Shown piece after piece: positions 37,298-46,685 of a stretch of DNA of 55,400 nt. The stretch lies in the NCBI GenBank assembly GCA_023409995.1, contig JAEYQN010000107.1, forward strand, positions 1-55,400, read 5' to 3'. Numbering within the stretch: position 1 is the first letter of the stretch; each line of letters starts with the position of its first letter. The DNA is from Cyanobacteria bacterium OH_CBB_238. Lineage in GTDB: Bacteria > Cyanobacteriota > Vampirovibrionia > Gastranaerophilales > Gastranaerophilaceae. Made by a program: the position numbers and the translations under genes. The notes under the pieces are model-generated. The model was not told the origin of the DNA. It worked only from the letters and a program-made list of their open reading frames with translations, and did no database searches.

Positions 37298-39028
37298 TTA
37301 TTCGTTGTAGCTGATGTTATTTGATAGTGTTGGAAATATATAGCCTTTTGTTGCTGAGTACGTTTGAGAAATGTTTGCAGTTTCATTATTTATTGAAATG
37401 GAGTCATATAATTGTTTTAGCTTTGTGTATTCGGCTTTTGCTGCTTTTAACTTGCTTTCAGCAGTTGAAATATTTGTGCCATCACTTTTGCTTGCTGTAG
37501 ATTTAGTTTCATTTAGTTCTTTCTTTAGGCTATCAACATTTTGTTTAGCAGTCAGGACATCATTTGCGGTAACTGATTCTATATTATTTATTTTTGCCGC
37601 CTCTTGAGCATTGTTTTGAATTCTTTCTTTTGCCCAATTGTTTACTTTTGCCTTAACACCTGTTAGGGTGCTTGATTTATTTTCCTTTTCTGCTAACTTT
37701 GATAGTTTTTCTTCTGCTTTAATTTCGTCTAGTTTGCCTTTTTCAACTTTCTTTGCAATTGCTTCTGATTTTTCGACTATTGTATTATCTATTTTTTCAA
37801 TCTTTTTTAAATTCTTTTCTGCTGTTTCCGCGATGCTATTTAAGGTTATTTTTTCTTTTGTAGTTAAGTCTTTTGTTTCACTTACGGCTTTCTGGAATGT
37901 AGATATATCGTCTGCTGTGTCTAACTTCATTTCTTTTAATGACGAGTATTTTGTATCATCTAAGTTTTCTACAGCAGTTTTTAGCTTTGTTTGAGCTTTG
38001 CTTGCATTGTTGTTTAGTTCGCTATATCCTGTTTCTTTTAAATTTTTTATTGAGTCTGCTGCAGTTTTATAAGTACCTTTGAATATTCCTTGTTGATTTA
38101 CATTTCCTCTTAATGTTGACGTAGAATCGCTTAAGGTTTTTGTAGCTCCATTTTTAACCGCAGTTGCTTTTGTTCCAAAAGTTGCGTTGCTTCCAGCATC
38201 ATCTAAACTACTGGCTATATTAGCACCTAATTTAGTGTTTCTTGCTAGAGATGTTGTGGCATCTTTTCCAAAGGCTTTTGCTACATTTCCTGCTTTATAT
38301 ACTGCACCGCTGATTCCCCCAGAAGACTCTGCTGTTATTGCTGCGGTTGTATTTCCGCAATTTTTTAATCCAGCTTTGGCGCCAACAACCGAAAGTCCTA
38401 CTTGTAATGTTCCGCTACCAATATTTTCAAATGCTTCTTTTGCTTCCGCATCAGTTGTTGCTTTTGTTGCGTTATAAATTCCTTTTCCCACTTGTATAGC
38501 TCCTCCAGCTGCTCCAACTGCAGCAAGCGCAACTCCTGCAGGGGGGCAGGCAATACTAAGTGCTATTGCTCCAGCCGTAAGTGCTATTTTCTTTGGGTCG
38601 CTTAATATATCAGCAACTCCATTGATAATGCCTTTTGCTGCACCGGATACTCCTGATTTTACTTTTTCCCATAAACTTATTTTTCCATCATCTTTTCCAT
38701 CTGTGGATTTAGATGTTGTTTCGCTTGAAGAAAGACTTCCATTTAGTTTATTAAGAGATGAAAACGAAACTCCATCGTCGGTAGAATAATAAGTTATACC
38801 ATTTTCATCTGTATAATACATAATTCCTGTATCATCAACATAATATTGTGAATCAGTTGAATTTAAGCTTAAAGTGTCAGTATCTGAATTTGACGACGTG
38901 CTGCTTGAAGTATTTTGCAAAGTGGGAGTTGTTGTTAAGTAGTTTGTATTTGTTGCTCCCTTTGTAAGGTTGTAATAGGTATTATAATACTCTGGATAAG
39001 ATCCTAGTAATGATGAACTAGTAGTCAT
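37298..39028 (-). CDS. Large unknown protein with YY-DDxG repeats, hydrophobic segment and coiled coil
   Basis: This 576-residue protein has an N-terminus rich in Ser/Thr/Tyr (1-60). Three short tandem repeats follow at about 62-90: YYVDDTGIM, YYTDENGIT, YYSTDDGVSF. A charged stretch and a Gly/Ala-rich hydrophobic region come next (about 125-215, TAGAIALSIACPPAGVALAAVGAAGGAIQVG). The C-terminal half (about 330-560) is Lys/Glu/Ala-rich and coiled-coil-prone. There is no signal peptide. The layout recalls secreted effectors or surface proteins with membrane-inserting segments, but no domain was recognised. It is monocistronic. Confidence 0.7.
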   Translation of the reverse strand: MTTSSSLLGSYPEYYNTYYNLTKGATNTNYLTTTPTLQNTSSSTSSNSDTDTLSLNSTDSQYYVDDTGIMYYTDENGITYYSTDDGVSFSSLNKLNGSLSSSETTSKSTDGKDDGKISLWEKVKSGVSGAAKGIINGVADILSDPKKIALTAGAIALSIACPPAGVALAAVGAAGGAIQVGKGIYNATKATTDAEAKEAFENIGSGTLQVGLSVVGAKAGLKNCGNTTAAITAESSGGISGAVYKAGNVAKAFGKDATTSLARNTKLGANIASSLDDAGSNATFGTKATAVKNGATKTLSDSTSTLRGNVNQQGIFKGTYKTAADSIKNLKETGYSELNNNASKAQTKLKTAVENLDDTKYSSLKEMKLDTADDISTFQKAVSETKDLTTKEKITLNSIAETAEKNLKKIEKIDNTIVEKSEAIAKKVEKGKLDEIKAEEKLSKLAEKENKSSTLTGVKAKVNNWAKERIQNNAQEAAKINNIESVTANDVLTAKQNVDSLKKELNETKSTASKSDGTNISTAESKLKAAKAEYTKLKQLYDSISINNETANISQTYSATKGYIFPTLSNNISYNE

Positions 39029-39134
39029 TTTCTCTCCAATCTCTAATAATTTAAAAATATCCTATTGTAATAAAAACAATTGCGATTAAATTCTTGACTG
39101 GTATTTTAATTTTGTAACGTAATGTTAAGTTAGT

Positions 39135-39797
39135 CTATCTGAAATCTTTGCTCATCTCAATAGATTTATATATTTCGGGGTCATTTAGCTCTTCGGATTC
39201 AAAAATTACTAGTTCACTTTTGCCAAGAGGTTGTTCATCCTTATATAGAAGGTTATGTATTCTGTTTTTTACCACATTAGAATTTTTATTTAGTAGTAAA
39301 CATATTTGGTAATACAGATATGCATTTTTTTCATCACCAAGTTTTTCAAAACATAAACCAGTTATAAGGTTAGTTTTATAGTCTTTTAGCAATCCCGAAG
39401 CAAGTGCAAGTTTATAAAATTCGAGTGCTGTTGCATATTCTTGAAAGTAGAAATTATAATCACCTAAAGATGCTTGTATGTAAGGATTGTCTTGGTATAA
39501 ATTATATCCATGCATTAGGGTGGATTTTGCATTTGTTCTGTCATTTAGAAGGCAATAAGTTTTGCCTAGAGAAATTATTGCTTTTATATTTTGAGGATTT
39601 TTGTCATATTCTTTCTGATATTCAGATAGGGCTTTATTTAAATAATAGTTTCGTTCATCTTGAGACATTGATATGGTTGCTTTGTAAAAATTTGTGTCAC
39701 CTTGCTTAAAATAGTCTTCAGCTCTTACTGCTTTGGGATACAGTAGGCTCAAGAAAATAAAAGTAAGAATGGTTAAGTGGTGTAGTAGTTTTTTCAT
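39135..39797 (-). CDS. Exported TPR-repeat protein
   Basis: This 220-residue protein has a signal peptide (MKKLLHHLTILTFIFLSLLYPKAVRAED, cleavage near 26). It is followed by tetratricopeptide-like helices, for example NPQNIKAIISLGKTYCLLND, NPYIQASLGDYNFYFQEYATALEFYKLAL and KTNLITGLCFEKLGDEKNAYLYYQICL. TPR domains bind partner proteins; the partner is unknown. It is divergent from the nuo operon, with 113 bp between. Confidence 0.8.
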   Translation of the reverse strand: MKKLLHHLTILTFIFLSLLYPKAVRAEDYFKQGDTNFYKATISMSQDERNYYLNKALSEYQKEYDKNPQNIKAIISLGKTYCLLNDRTNAKSTLMHGYNLYQDNPYIQASLGDYNFYFQEYATALEFYKLALASGLLKDYKTNLITGLCFEKLGDEKNAYLYYQICLLLNKNSNVVKNRIHNLLYKDEQPLGKSELVIFESEELNDPEIYKSIEMSKDFR

Positions 39798-39910
39798 AGC
39801 AAAATCTATCTTAATAATTCACAACAAACAATATTATATCAGCTTTAAAACATGATATAAATAGATATGGTAGAAATGAAATTTTGGCAAAATAGGTGTA
39901 GGAGATAAAA

Positions 39911-40264
39911 TTGCAGGAGCTATTAGCTTTATTTTTATTACTTTGTTTTTCAACTGCTTTTGCAGTAATAGCTTTGATTTTGGGATTTATTTTGTCGCCC
40001 AAAGCTGATTCTGCTGTTAAAAATTCTGCATATGAGTGTGGTATGCCTGTTTTTTCAGATGCTAGGGTTCAATACAATGTTCAATATTTTATGTATGCAT
40101 TATTATTCTTAGTTTTTGATATTGAAACTGTCATGCTTTTCCCTTTTGCTTTGATTTTTGGTCAACTTGGTCTTTTGGCTTTGATAGAAGTATCTATTTT
40201 TGTACTTTTGTTGCTATTGGGATTAGTTTATGCCGCTAAAAAAAACATGCTAAGGTTCAGGTAA
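39911..40264 (+). CDS. nuoA: NADH-quinone oxidoreductase subunit A
   Basis: This 117-residue, three-helix membrane subunit is near the quinone site. The diagnostic [40 protein letters not shown] is present in pieces across residues 39-77. The start codon is TTG 39911, with TAGGAG 6 nt before it. It is the first gene of the 11-gene nuo operon, and its stop overlaps the nuoB start (TAATG). Confidence 0.96.
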   Translation: MQELLALFLLLCFSTAFAVIALILGFILSPKADSAVKNSAYECGMPVFSDARVQYNVQYFMYALLFLVFDIETVMLFPFALIFGQLGLLALIEVSIFVLLLLLGLVYAAKKNMLRFR

Positions 40265-40824
40265 TGAAATTAATATTGTCATCAATAGATTTTATTTATA
40301 ATTGGGCAAGGTCAAATTCTTTGTGGCCGTTAACTTTTGCTACATCGTGTTGTGGTATAGAAATGATGTCTACTTCCGCTTCTAATTTTGACATTGCCAG
40401 ATTTGGGTCTGAAGTTTTTCGTAATACACCCCGGCAAGCAGATTTATTAATTGTTGCAGGAACTATCACTCATAAGATGGCTCCTGCCTTACTAAGATTG
40501 TATGAACAAATGGCAGAACCCAAATATGTTATAGCAATGGGTGCTTGTACTTGTTCTGGGGGCATGTATAAAAATGACTCCTATTCGGTAGTTAATGGAG
40601 TTGATCGAATAATACCTGTTGATATCTATTTGCCAATGTGTCCTCCAAAGCCAGAATCACTGTTGGATGCAATAATCAAGCTTCAAAATAAAATTAAAAC
40701 AGAGTCTGTTGCAAAAAGAAAAGAGTATATTACTGCACATCACTCTAATTTAAAATTGCCCGATCAAGACTCTGAAATTTTAACCCTAGTTGATGGTGTT
40801 GATATATATGGATTGGGGGTTTAA
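40264..40824 (+). CDS. nuoB: NADH-quinone oxidoreductase subunit B
   Basis: This 186-residue subunit holds the terminal iron-sulfur cluster N2, which reduces quinone. The tandem cysteines C29-C30 in TSCCGIE, C95 in [11 protein letters not shown] and C126 in PMCPPKPE give the four ligands; an extra Cys (C97) sits next to C95. The sequence matches the NuoB/NdhK family throughout. Confidence 0.97.
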   Translation: MKLILSSIDFIYNWARSNSLWPLTFATSCCGIEMMSTSASNFDIARFGSEVFRNTPRQADLLIVAGTITHKMAPALLRLYEQMAEPKYVIAMGACTCSGGMYKNDSYSVVNGVDRIIPVDIYLPMCPPKPESLLDAIIKLQNKIKTESVAKRKEYITAHHSNLKLPDQDSEILTLVDGVDIYGLGV

Positions 40825-40825
40825 T

Positions 40826-41299
40826 ATGGATTTTGAATTGTTTTCTGACGAAATTAAAAACTTAATTACTTTTTTTGAAATTGATAAATACAAAATATTA
40901 TCAAATGGTGTTATTAAACTCTCTTTGCCAAAAAATAAATTTAAAGATGTTATTAAGCACATGAAAATTTATGCTGAGTATGAGTTTGATATTTTATTTT
41001 CAGTAAGTGCTGCAGACTATGGTGATAATTTTGTTTTTCTTTATGATCTTTTTTCAACCCAATTAAATTTGGAAGTTATTATTTCTGTGGATGTTTCAAA
41101 AATAGATAATTCTATAGATACGGTTTGTGATATATTTCCATCGGCAAATTGGGACGAAAGAGAAATCTATGATTTATTAGGAATAAAAATAAATAACCAT
41201 CCTGATTTGAGAAGACTCTTAATGCCAAAAGACTGGATCGGGCACCCATTAAGAAAAGATTATGTCCTAGAGGATGAAAGGCTAGCTTGGAATAAATGA
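40826..41299 (+). CDS. nuoC: NADH-quinone oxidoreductase subunit C
   Basis: This 157-residue peripheral-arm subunit has the signature SANWDEREIYDLLGIKINNHPDLRRLLMPKDWIGHPLRKDY. The start was set at ATG 40826, 2 nt after the nuoB stop, with GGGGG before it; the longer frame from 40790 would overlap nuoB coding sequence. It is separate from nuoD, not fused as in E. coli. Confidence 0.95.
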   Translation: MDFELFSDEIKNLITFFEIDKYKILSNGVIKLSLPKNKFKDVIKHMKIYAEYEFDILFSVSAADYGDNFVFLYDLFSTQLNLEVIISVDVSKIDNSIDTVCDIFPSANWDEREIYDLLGIKINNHPDLRRLLMPKDWIGHPLRKDYVLEDERLAWNK

Positions 41300-42414
41300 G
41301 CGAAAAGTTAAGACAAAAAATGAAAGTTAATATTGGTCCTCAGCATCCTTCGACACATGGTGTTTTGAGATTGGTGGTTGATACCGATGGTGAAGTTATC
41401 AAAGATTGTGAGCCTATTATTGGATATCTTCATAGAGGGATGGAGAAAATGGCTGAATCAAGGACTTATCTTCAATATCTTCCTATTGTTGACCGTATTG
41501 ATTATTTATCTAGTTTTTTCTGTGCAGAGGCTTTCTGTTCTGCTGTTGAATTTTTATCAGACATCGAATTGCCAATAAAGGCAAAATATATAAGAACAAT
41601 GTTATTAGAATTGAACCGTATATCATCTCATTTGTTGTGGCTTGGGACGTTTCTTCTTGATCTTGGTGCATCGTCTCCATTCTTCTACTGTTTCAGAGAA
41701 AGAGAGCAGGTTATATCTTTGTTTGAGTCTCTAACTGGCTCAAGAATGATGTATAACTATCATACCTTTGGTGGTGTTAAAAAAGATTTGAATGAATCTT
41801 TTCTTGAGGATCTTTATAAATTCATTGCAGACTTTCCTGCCAAAATTGATGAATATGAGGGGTTGATTACAAAAAATCCTGTGTTTTTAAAAAGAACATA
41901 TGGAATGGGCATTCTTTCTAAAAAAAATGCACTAGACTACTCGATAACTGGCCCTAACTTAAGAGCTTCTGGTGTTAGTCTTGATTTTAGAAAACAAAAA
42001 CCGACACTGGTATATGACAAGGTAGATTTTGATATTCCAAATAGAAAATATGGAGATAGTTGGAGCCGATATTTTGTTAGAGTTCAAGAAATGCGTGAAT
42101 CTTTAAAAATAGTAAACCAATGTGCCGATTGGCTTTCTAGTACTTCTGAAGTCTTATATAAGTTAGATAACATTAAATCTATGTTGATAAAGCCATCAGA
42201 AGGAGTTATTGCTTCTCAGGTGGAATCGGCAAGAGGATTATTAACTTGTATTATCCACTCTGATGGATCAACAAAACCATTAAGAGTAAAGTGGAGAACT
42301 CCATCTTTTTATGCTGTTCAAGTCCTTCCTAATCTTATTAAAAACCATATGTACTCAGATATAATGGCGATCTTCGGAAGCTTAGACGTTATTTTGCCGG
42401 AGGTGGATAGATAA
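41296..42414 (+). CDS. nuoD: NADH-quinone oxidoreductase subunit D
   Basis: This 372-residue, 49-kDa-type subunit forms the quinone pocket with NuoB. It is the group related to [NiFe]-hydrogenase large subunits. GPQHPSTHGVLRLVVDTDGE, the quinone-site HPSTHG, IGYLHRGMEKMAESRTYLQ, and the C-terminal FGSLDVILPEVDR are canonical. Its length is slightly short for the family. ATGA overlaps with nuoC and TAATG with nuoH show coupled translation. Confidence 0.97.
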   Translation: MSEKLRQKMKVNIGPQHPSTHGVLRLVVDTDGEVIKDCEPIIGYLHRGMEKMAESRTYLQYLPIVDRIDYLSSFFCAEAFCSAVEFLSDIELPIKAKYIRTMLLELNRISSHLLWLGTFLLDLGASSPFFYCFREREQVISLFESLTGSRMMYNYHTFGGVKKDLNESFLEDLYKFIADFPAKIDEYEGLITKNPVFLKRTYGMGILSKKNALDYSITGPNLRASGVSLDFRKQKPTLVYDKVDFDIPNRKYGDSWSRYFVRVQEMRESLKIVNQCADWLSSTSEVLYKLDNIKSMLIKPSEGVIASQVESARGLLTCIIHSDGSTKPLRVKWRTPSFYAVQVLPNLIKNHMYSDIMAIFGSLDVILPEVDR

Positions 42415-43511
42415 TGGATGTTTTTTTCTCATATTATCTTCAATTTTTCAAAGATAATGGCATAAATGATTCTATTGCATTGATATTATGGTATTTGATT
42501 TCATTTCTGTTAGTGGCGGTATTTTTAGTATTTGTTGTAATAATACTTGTTTTAGCAGAGAGAAAAATATTAGCAAGGTTTACTGTAAGAAAGGGGCCAA
42601 ACAGAGTTGGATTTGGTGGGTGTTTGCAGACAGTTGCTGATGCAATAAAACTTCTTTTAAAAGAAGATATTATTCCTATAGGGGCGAATAAAATTTTGTT
42701 TTCATTAGCTCCAATACTTGTATTTGCGCCAATAATGTTTGTTTGGTATTTAATTCCATTTAATAGCCGGTTTGTTGTCTTTAATTCTGCGGTAGGCGTT
42801 CTTATTTTTATGGCATTTTTATCATTCCCAATTCTTGGGGTTCTATTGGCAGGCTATTCTAGTAATAATAAGTATTCACTCATAGGGGCAATGAGGTCTT
42901 GTATTCAAACAATTAGCTATGAGTTACCTTTATTTATGTCTGTTTTGAGCATTGTAGTTCTTGCCGGATCATTGAATATTAATTCAATTATCTTGTCTCA
43001 ATCTTCCTCCTCTGGACTTTTTGGTTGGTACTTTATCTCGTCTTTACTTGGTTTAATGGTGTTTTTTGTTTCATCGCTTGCCCAGATGAATAGAACTCCT
43101 TTTGACTTGCCTGAGGCAGAGAGTGAACTTGTATGTGGTTATAATACTGAGTATTCTGGCATGAAATTTGCTATGTTTTTTCTTGGCGAATATGCAGAAA
43201 CATTTATAATAAGCGTGTTTTTAGTTTGTTTGTTTTTTGGTGGATATTTATCACCCTTTGGAACTTATATTGCTGAAAATTTCAGTCTAAATTATGTTTT
43301 AACTCAGTTTCTTGTGTATCTTGAGCAAACTTTTTGGCTTATTCTAAAAACATCAATTGTCATTCTCTTAATAATTTGGGTGAGAGCAACGCTTCCTAGG
43401 TTAAGATCTGATCAACTAACTGAATTTGCGTGGAAAATACTTTTACCAATTTCTATTGTGAACTTTTTTATTGTTGCAATTGTGAAATTTTCAGGAATGG
43501 CGGTGATTTAA
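42414..43511 (+). CDS. nuoH: NADH-quinone oxidoreductase subunit H
   Basis: This 365-residue, eight-helix membrane subunit lines the quinone tunnel. The motifs LAERKILARFTVRKGPNRVG, QTVADAIKLLLKEDIIP, RSCIQTISYELPLFMS, NRTPFDLPEAESELVCGYNTEYSGMKFAMFFLGEYAE and RATLPRLRSDQLTEFAWKILLP are all typical of NuoH/NdhA. The start and stop overlap neighbours by 1 bp. Confidence 0.98.
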   Translation: MDVFFSYYLQFFKDNGINDSIALILWYLISFLLVAVFLVFVVIILVLAERKILARFTVRKGPNRVGFGGCLQTVADAIKLLLKEDIIPIGANKILFSLAPILVFAPIMFVWYLIPFNSRFVVFNSAVGVLIFMAFLSFPILGVLLAGYSSNNKYSLIGAMRSCIQTISYELPLFMSVLSIVVLAGSLNINSIILSQSSSSGLFGWYFISSLLGLMVFFVSSLAQMNRTPFDLPEAESELVCGYNTEYSGMKFAMFFLGEYAETFIISVFLVCLFFGGYLSPFGTYIAENFSLNYVLTQFLVYLEQTFWLILKTSIVILLIIWVRATLPRLRSDQLTEFAWKILLPISIVNFFIVAIVKFSGMAVI

Positions 43512-43933
43512 TGTTAAAAAAGGTCTTTAATTTCTTTTGGGCATTAATAAAAGGGCATTATGTTGTTTTAAAAAATGCATTAAGAAAAAGTGTTACGTTG
43601 TCTTATCCAGAAGTGAAAAATCAACCAAATAGCCGCTTTAGGGGCAAGATTGAATTTACTTATGATGAAAATGGTGTCTCGCCCTGCACGGCTTGTGGAA
43701 TTTGTCAAAGAGTTTGTCCGTGTAAAGATTTGATTAAAATTGAACGTGAACGAACTGATAATGGTAAATTTAAAGTATTAAGTTATCAAATTGACATTTC
43801 TCATTGCATCTTTTGTGGTAATTGTGTGCAAAGTTGTCCGGAGAATGCGATAGTTATGGGAAAAGAGTACGAATTGGCTTCTCAAGATAAAAAAGATTTT
43901 ATTATAGAAATGAAGGTTGATAAATGGACATAA
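43511..43933 (+). CDS. nuoI: NADH-quinone oxidoreductase subunit I (2x[4Fe-4S])
   Basis: This 140-residue electron-transfer subunit carries two tetranuclear clusters (N6a/N6b). The cysteine motifs CTACGICQRVCP and CIFCGNCVQSCPENA are intact. The start was set at ATG 43511 (TAATG with nuoH); a frame extending upstream to 43430 is just overlap. With NuoE/F/G absent, these clusters are the likely entry point for electrons from a donor such as ferredoxin (inference). Confidence 0.95.
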   Translation: MLKKVFNFFWALIKGHYVVLKNALRKSVTLSYPEVKNQPNSRFRGKIEFTYDENGVSPCTACGICQRVCPCKDLIKIERERTDNGKFKVLSYQIDISHCIFCGNCVQSCPENAIVMGKEYELASQDKKDFIIEMKVDKWT

Positions 43934-44457
43934 TATCTCCAATACTTTTCTATATTGTTGCATTATCTGCAATTTTTGCTGCTGTTATGGTTGTACTTGC
44001 TCCAAGAATTGTATATTCTGTAGTTAGTGCTTTCATTTTCTTTATTTTGGTATCTTTTGTATACTTGATGCTTAATGCTCCATTTAATGCCGCAGCGCAG
44101 TTGGTTATTTATGGAGTTGCTGTTTCTATTGTCTTTGTTTTTTCGCTTATGATGACGTCTTATAATAAAGATAAATCCTTAGGGCTTTCTCTTTCGCCCA
44201 GATTAATTTCAACTTTACTTGGTTTATCATTTATTTTTGTAGCAGTTTTTGTTTTTACAAAAGAAGATTTGTTTAATCAAGCAGCGTGCAATTTGTTTGA
44301 GGTAAATATTAATAATGCATTTGATACTACTTTTTATATAGCAAAAGGATTATTCACAGATTATATCTTTGCATATGAACTATTATCTGTTTTTCTGCTT
44401 CTTGCTGTTGTTGGGCTTGGGGTTGTTTTAAGCTTTAAAAAAGGAGATGACCAATGA
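43924..44457 (+). CDS. nuoJ: NADH-quinone oxidoreductase subunit J
   Basis: This 177-residue membrane subunit has five hydrophobic helices and the core stretch YLMLNAPFNAAAQLVIYGVAVSIVFVFSLMM, which matches the NuoJ/NdhG pi-bulge helix region. It overlaps nuoI by 10 bp and nuoK by 4 bp. Confidence 0.94.
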   Translation: MDIISPILFYIVALSAIFAAVMVVLAPRIVYSVVSAFIFFILVSFVYLMLNAPFNAAAQLVIYGVAVSIVFVFSLMMTSYNKDKSLGLSLSPRLISTLLGLSFIFVAVFVFTKEDLFNQAACNLFEVNINNAFDTTFYIAKGLFTDYIFAYELLSVFLLLAVVGLGVVLSFKKGDDQ

Positions 44458-44783
44458 TTTTAGACATAATTAAAAATATTGGCTTACTTCATTATCTAAT
44501 ATTGGCATTATTGCTTTTTGGAATTGGCTTTTGGGGAGTGGTTGTTTCAAAAAATATTATTCGTGTTCTTATTTCACTGGAAATAATGTTGAATGCTGTT
44601 GGCATTAATTTTGTGGCGTTTGCTGCATATTCTCATAAGTCAGGTGTTGATGGGTTGATTTTTGCTTTATTTATAATTGCAGTTTCGGCCGCACAAATTG
44701 CAGTTGCAGTCGCTATTCTTATATTTATTTTTAGACAAAAACATACGATTAATAGTGAAAAAATTGGAGAACTAAAAGGATAA
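44454..44783 (+). CDS. nuoK: NADH-quinone oxidoreductase subunit K
   Basis: This 109-residue, three-helix subunit has the conserved membrane glutamates in VLISLEIMLNAVGINF (Glu of the first conserved position). It has the helix-3 pattern GLIFALFIIAVSAAQIAVAVAILIFIFRQ. Stop-start overlaps (ATGA, TAATG) occur on both sides. Confidence 0.96.
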   Translation: MILDIIKNIGLLHYLILALLLFGIGFWGVVVSKNIIRVLISLEIMLNAVGINFVAFAAYSHKSGVDGLIFALFIIAVSAAQIAVAVAILIFIFRQKHTINSEKIGELKG

Positions 44784-46681
44784 TGGATTTTATAGCTAAT
44801 AATATTTATATTGTATTATTCTTGCCAATCTGGGTTATATTGGTTCTTTTGTTAAATTTAATGACGGATTTTGTAGAAAATAAACGTTTAACTTCTTTCT
44901 TAACAATGGCTTCTACTTTTGTTGGATTGTGCTTTTCTATTGGTCTGCTTTTTTACTTTTATTATGACAAAGGAACTAGCGTTGAAGATAATAGTCTTTG
45001 GTTTTCAACTGGGAATACAAATCTTTATTTTGGCTATTTGGTAGATAAAATTTCTTCATTGTTTTTGTTCGTATTAATGTTTGTTAGTTTGCTTGTTCAG
45101 TTATATTCACATGGATATATGGCAAAAGATGCCAATTATACAAGATATTATATGTATTTGAACTTTTTTAATTTTTCTATGGCAGGATTGATAATCAGTT
45201 CCAATTTAATTCAAACTTACTTGTTTTGGGAGTTAGTTGGTGTTAGCAGTTATCTTTTAATTGGTTTTTGGGTAAAAAAATATTCTGCGTCAAAAGCTGC
45301 TATAAAGGCTTTTATTGTTAATAGAGTTGGTGATACAGCATTATTAATGGGTATAATAATGCTAATATATCTCAGCGTAAACTACCTTCAGGCGAGCGGT
45401 GGTGACTTATTAGAATACTCTAATATGCAAAATATTTCAGAGATGATATATTCATATACAACTAATCAAGTTTATGTAATTATCGGGGTTCTTTTATTAA
45501 TTGGTGCAATTGCTAAATCTGCTCAATTTCCATTGCATGTTTGGCTTTCTGATGCAATGGAAGCTCCCACTCCAATAAGTGCTTTAATACATGCGGCGAC
45601 AATGGTTGCAGCAGGAATATTTTTGGTTGTTCGTTTGTATCCTTATTTCATGCTTTCTTCAACTTTGTTGAATTTAATACTTGTAGTTGGTGTAGTTACT
45701 GCTCTGATGGCATCTTTTATTGCTCTTACTCAAAATGATCTTAAAAGGATGTTAGCATTTTCTACTTCTTCTCAACTTGGTCTTATGTTCGTTGCTCTGG
45801 GAATAATGGCACCTGCAGCTGCTTTATATCATTTTGCTTCACATGCAATATACAAAGCTCTATTATTTTTAGCAGCTGGTTGTATAATCTCTACTTTTGG
45901 TGGAGTTCAGGATATGAGAAGAATGGGAGGCTTGCGCAAAAAAAGACCGATATTGACTATATTATACATAGTTGGAGCTTTTTCACTAGCAGGACTGTTG
46001 TTTTCAGGCTTCTCGTCAAAAGAGGCAATCTATTCTGCTATTCAAAGCAAAAACAATATAGTCTTATCTGTTCTTTTTCTTACCACAAGCCTTATGACGG
46101 CTTTTTACATTTTTAAATCATATTTTCTTATTTTTGAAGGTGAGCAACGTTCAGATGTTTCGTTGTCCAAAGTTCCTAAGTCAATGTATTATTCATCTTT
46201 AATATTGGCTCTCTTTACAGTTCTTTTCGTTTTATTTGATTCGAATAAATTTGAAATGTTCATTGATCCATTGGGATATAAAATACAAGAATATAAAAAT
46301 TATTTTTGGCTCTCAATTGCTATTTTAGTGCCTATAATCTCTGTGTTGGCTTCTTATTTTATTGTGAGCAAAAACTACTATAATAATTTTTTGCCCAAGT
46401 TTATTTATAATTTGTCATATAACAAATTTTACATAGATAGATTTTATTTATTTTTAGTTAGGGTGATATTTAACTCATTCTGTAAAGTACTTGAGTTTAT
46501 TGATCTATACATTATTGATGGATTAGTGAGGTTGTTTGCTCTTATTACTCGTGGATTTTCATGGATTGTTACTAAGATGCAGAGTGGAAATGTCCAGACA
46601 TATATTTCTTATTCTATATTCATGATAGGAGCTATTTTATTGTCTGTTGTTGGTTTTTATTATTGGCTATTCAAGGGGTAA
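44783..46681 (+). CDS. nuoL: NADH-quinone oxidoreductase subunit L
   Basis: This 632-residue antiporter-like proton-pump subunit has the long lateral C-terminal helix. The conserved stretches TYLFWELVGVSSYLLIGFW (pump Glu), IGAIAKSAQFPLHVWLSDAMEAPTPISALIHAATMVAAGIFL (pump Lys and His), and KRMLAFSTSSQLGLMF are present in segments of the central domain. Confidence 0.98.
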   Translation: MDFIANNIYIVLFLPIWVILVLLLNLMTDFVENKRLTSFLTMASTFVGLCFSIGLLFYFYYDKGTSVEDNSLWFSTGNTNLYFGYLVDKISSLFLFVLMFVSLLVQLYSHGYMAKDANYTRYYMYLNFFNFSMAGLIISSNLIQTYLFWELVGVSSYLLIGFWVKKYSASKAAIKAFIVNRVGDTALLMGIIMLIYLSVNYLQASGGDLLEYSNMQNISEMIYSYTTNQVYVIIGVLLLIGAIAKSAQFPLHVWLSDAMEAPTPISALIHAATMVAAGIFLVVRLYPYFMLSSTLLNLILVVGVVTALMASFIALTQNDLKRMLAFSTSSQLGLMFVALGIMAPAAALYHFASHAIYKALLFLAAGCIISTFGGVQDMRRMGGLRKKRPILTILYIVGAFSLAGLLFSGFSSKEAIYSAIQSKNNIVLSVLFLTTSLMTAFYIFKSYFLIFEGEQRSDVSLSKVPKSMYYSSLILALFTVLFVLFDSNKFEMFIDPLGYKIQEYKNYFWLSIAILVPIISVLASYFIVSKNYYNNFLPKFIYNLSYNKFYIDRFYLFLVRVIFNSFCKVLEFIDLYIIDGLVRLFALITRGFSWIVTKMQSGNVQTYISYSIFMIGAILLSVVGFYYWLFKG

Positions 46682-46685
46682 AGTT

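Noticed and set aside
37371..38477. Several forward hydrophobic frames opposite the 576-residue gene (for example 37638-37994 and 38187-38477)
   Set aside because: They are mirror images of the Lys/Glu/Ala-rich reverse gene; such codons read Phe/Ser/Leu on the other strand. No ribosome sites support them.
40790..40825. Upstream extension of nuoC, and similar extensions of nuoI (43430) and nuoM (46647)
   Set aside because: The extensions lie within the preceding genes; the ATGs at 40826, 43511 and 46686 sit at the expected stop-start junctions and give normal family lengths.
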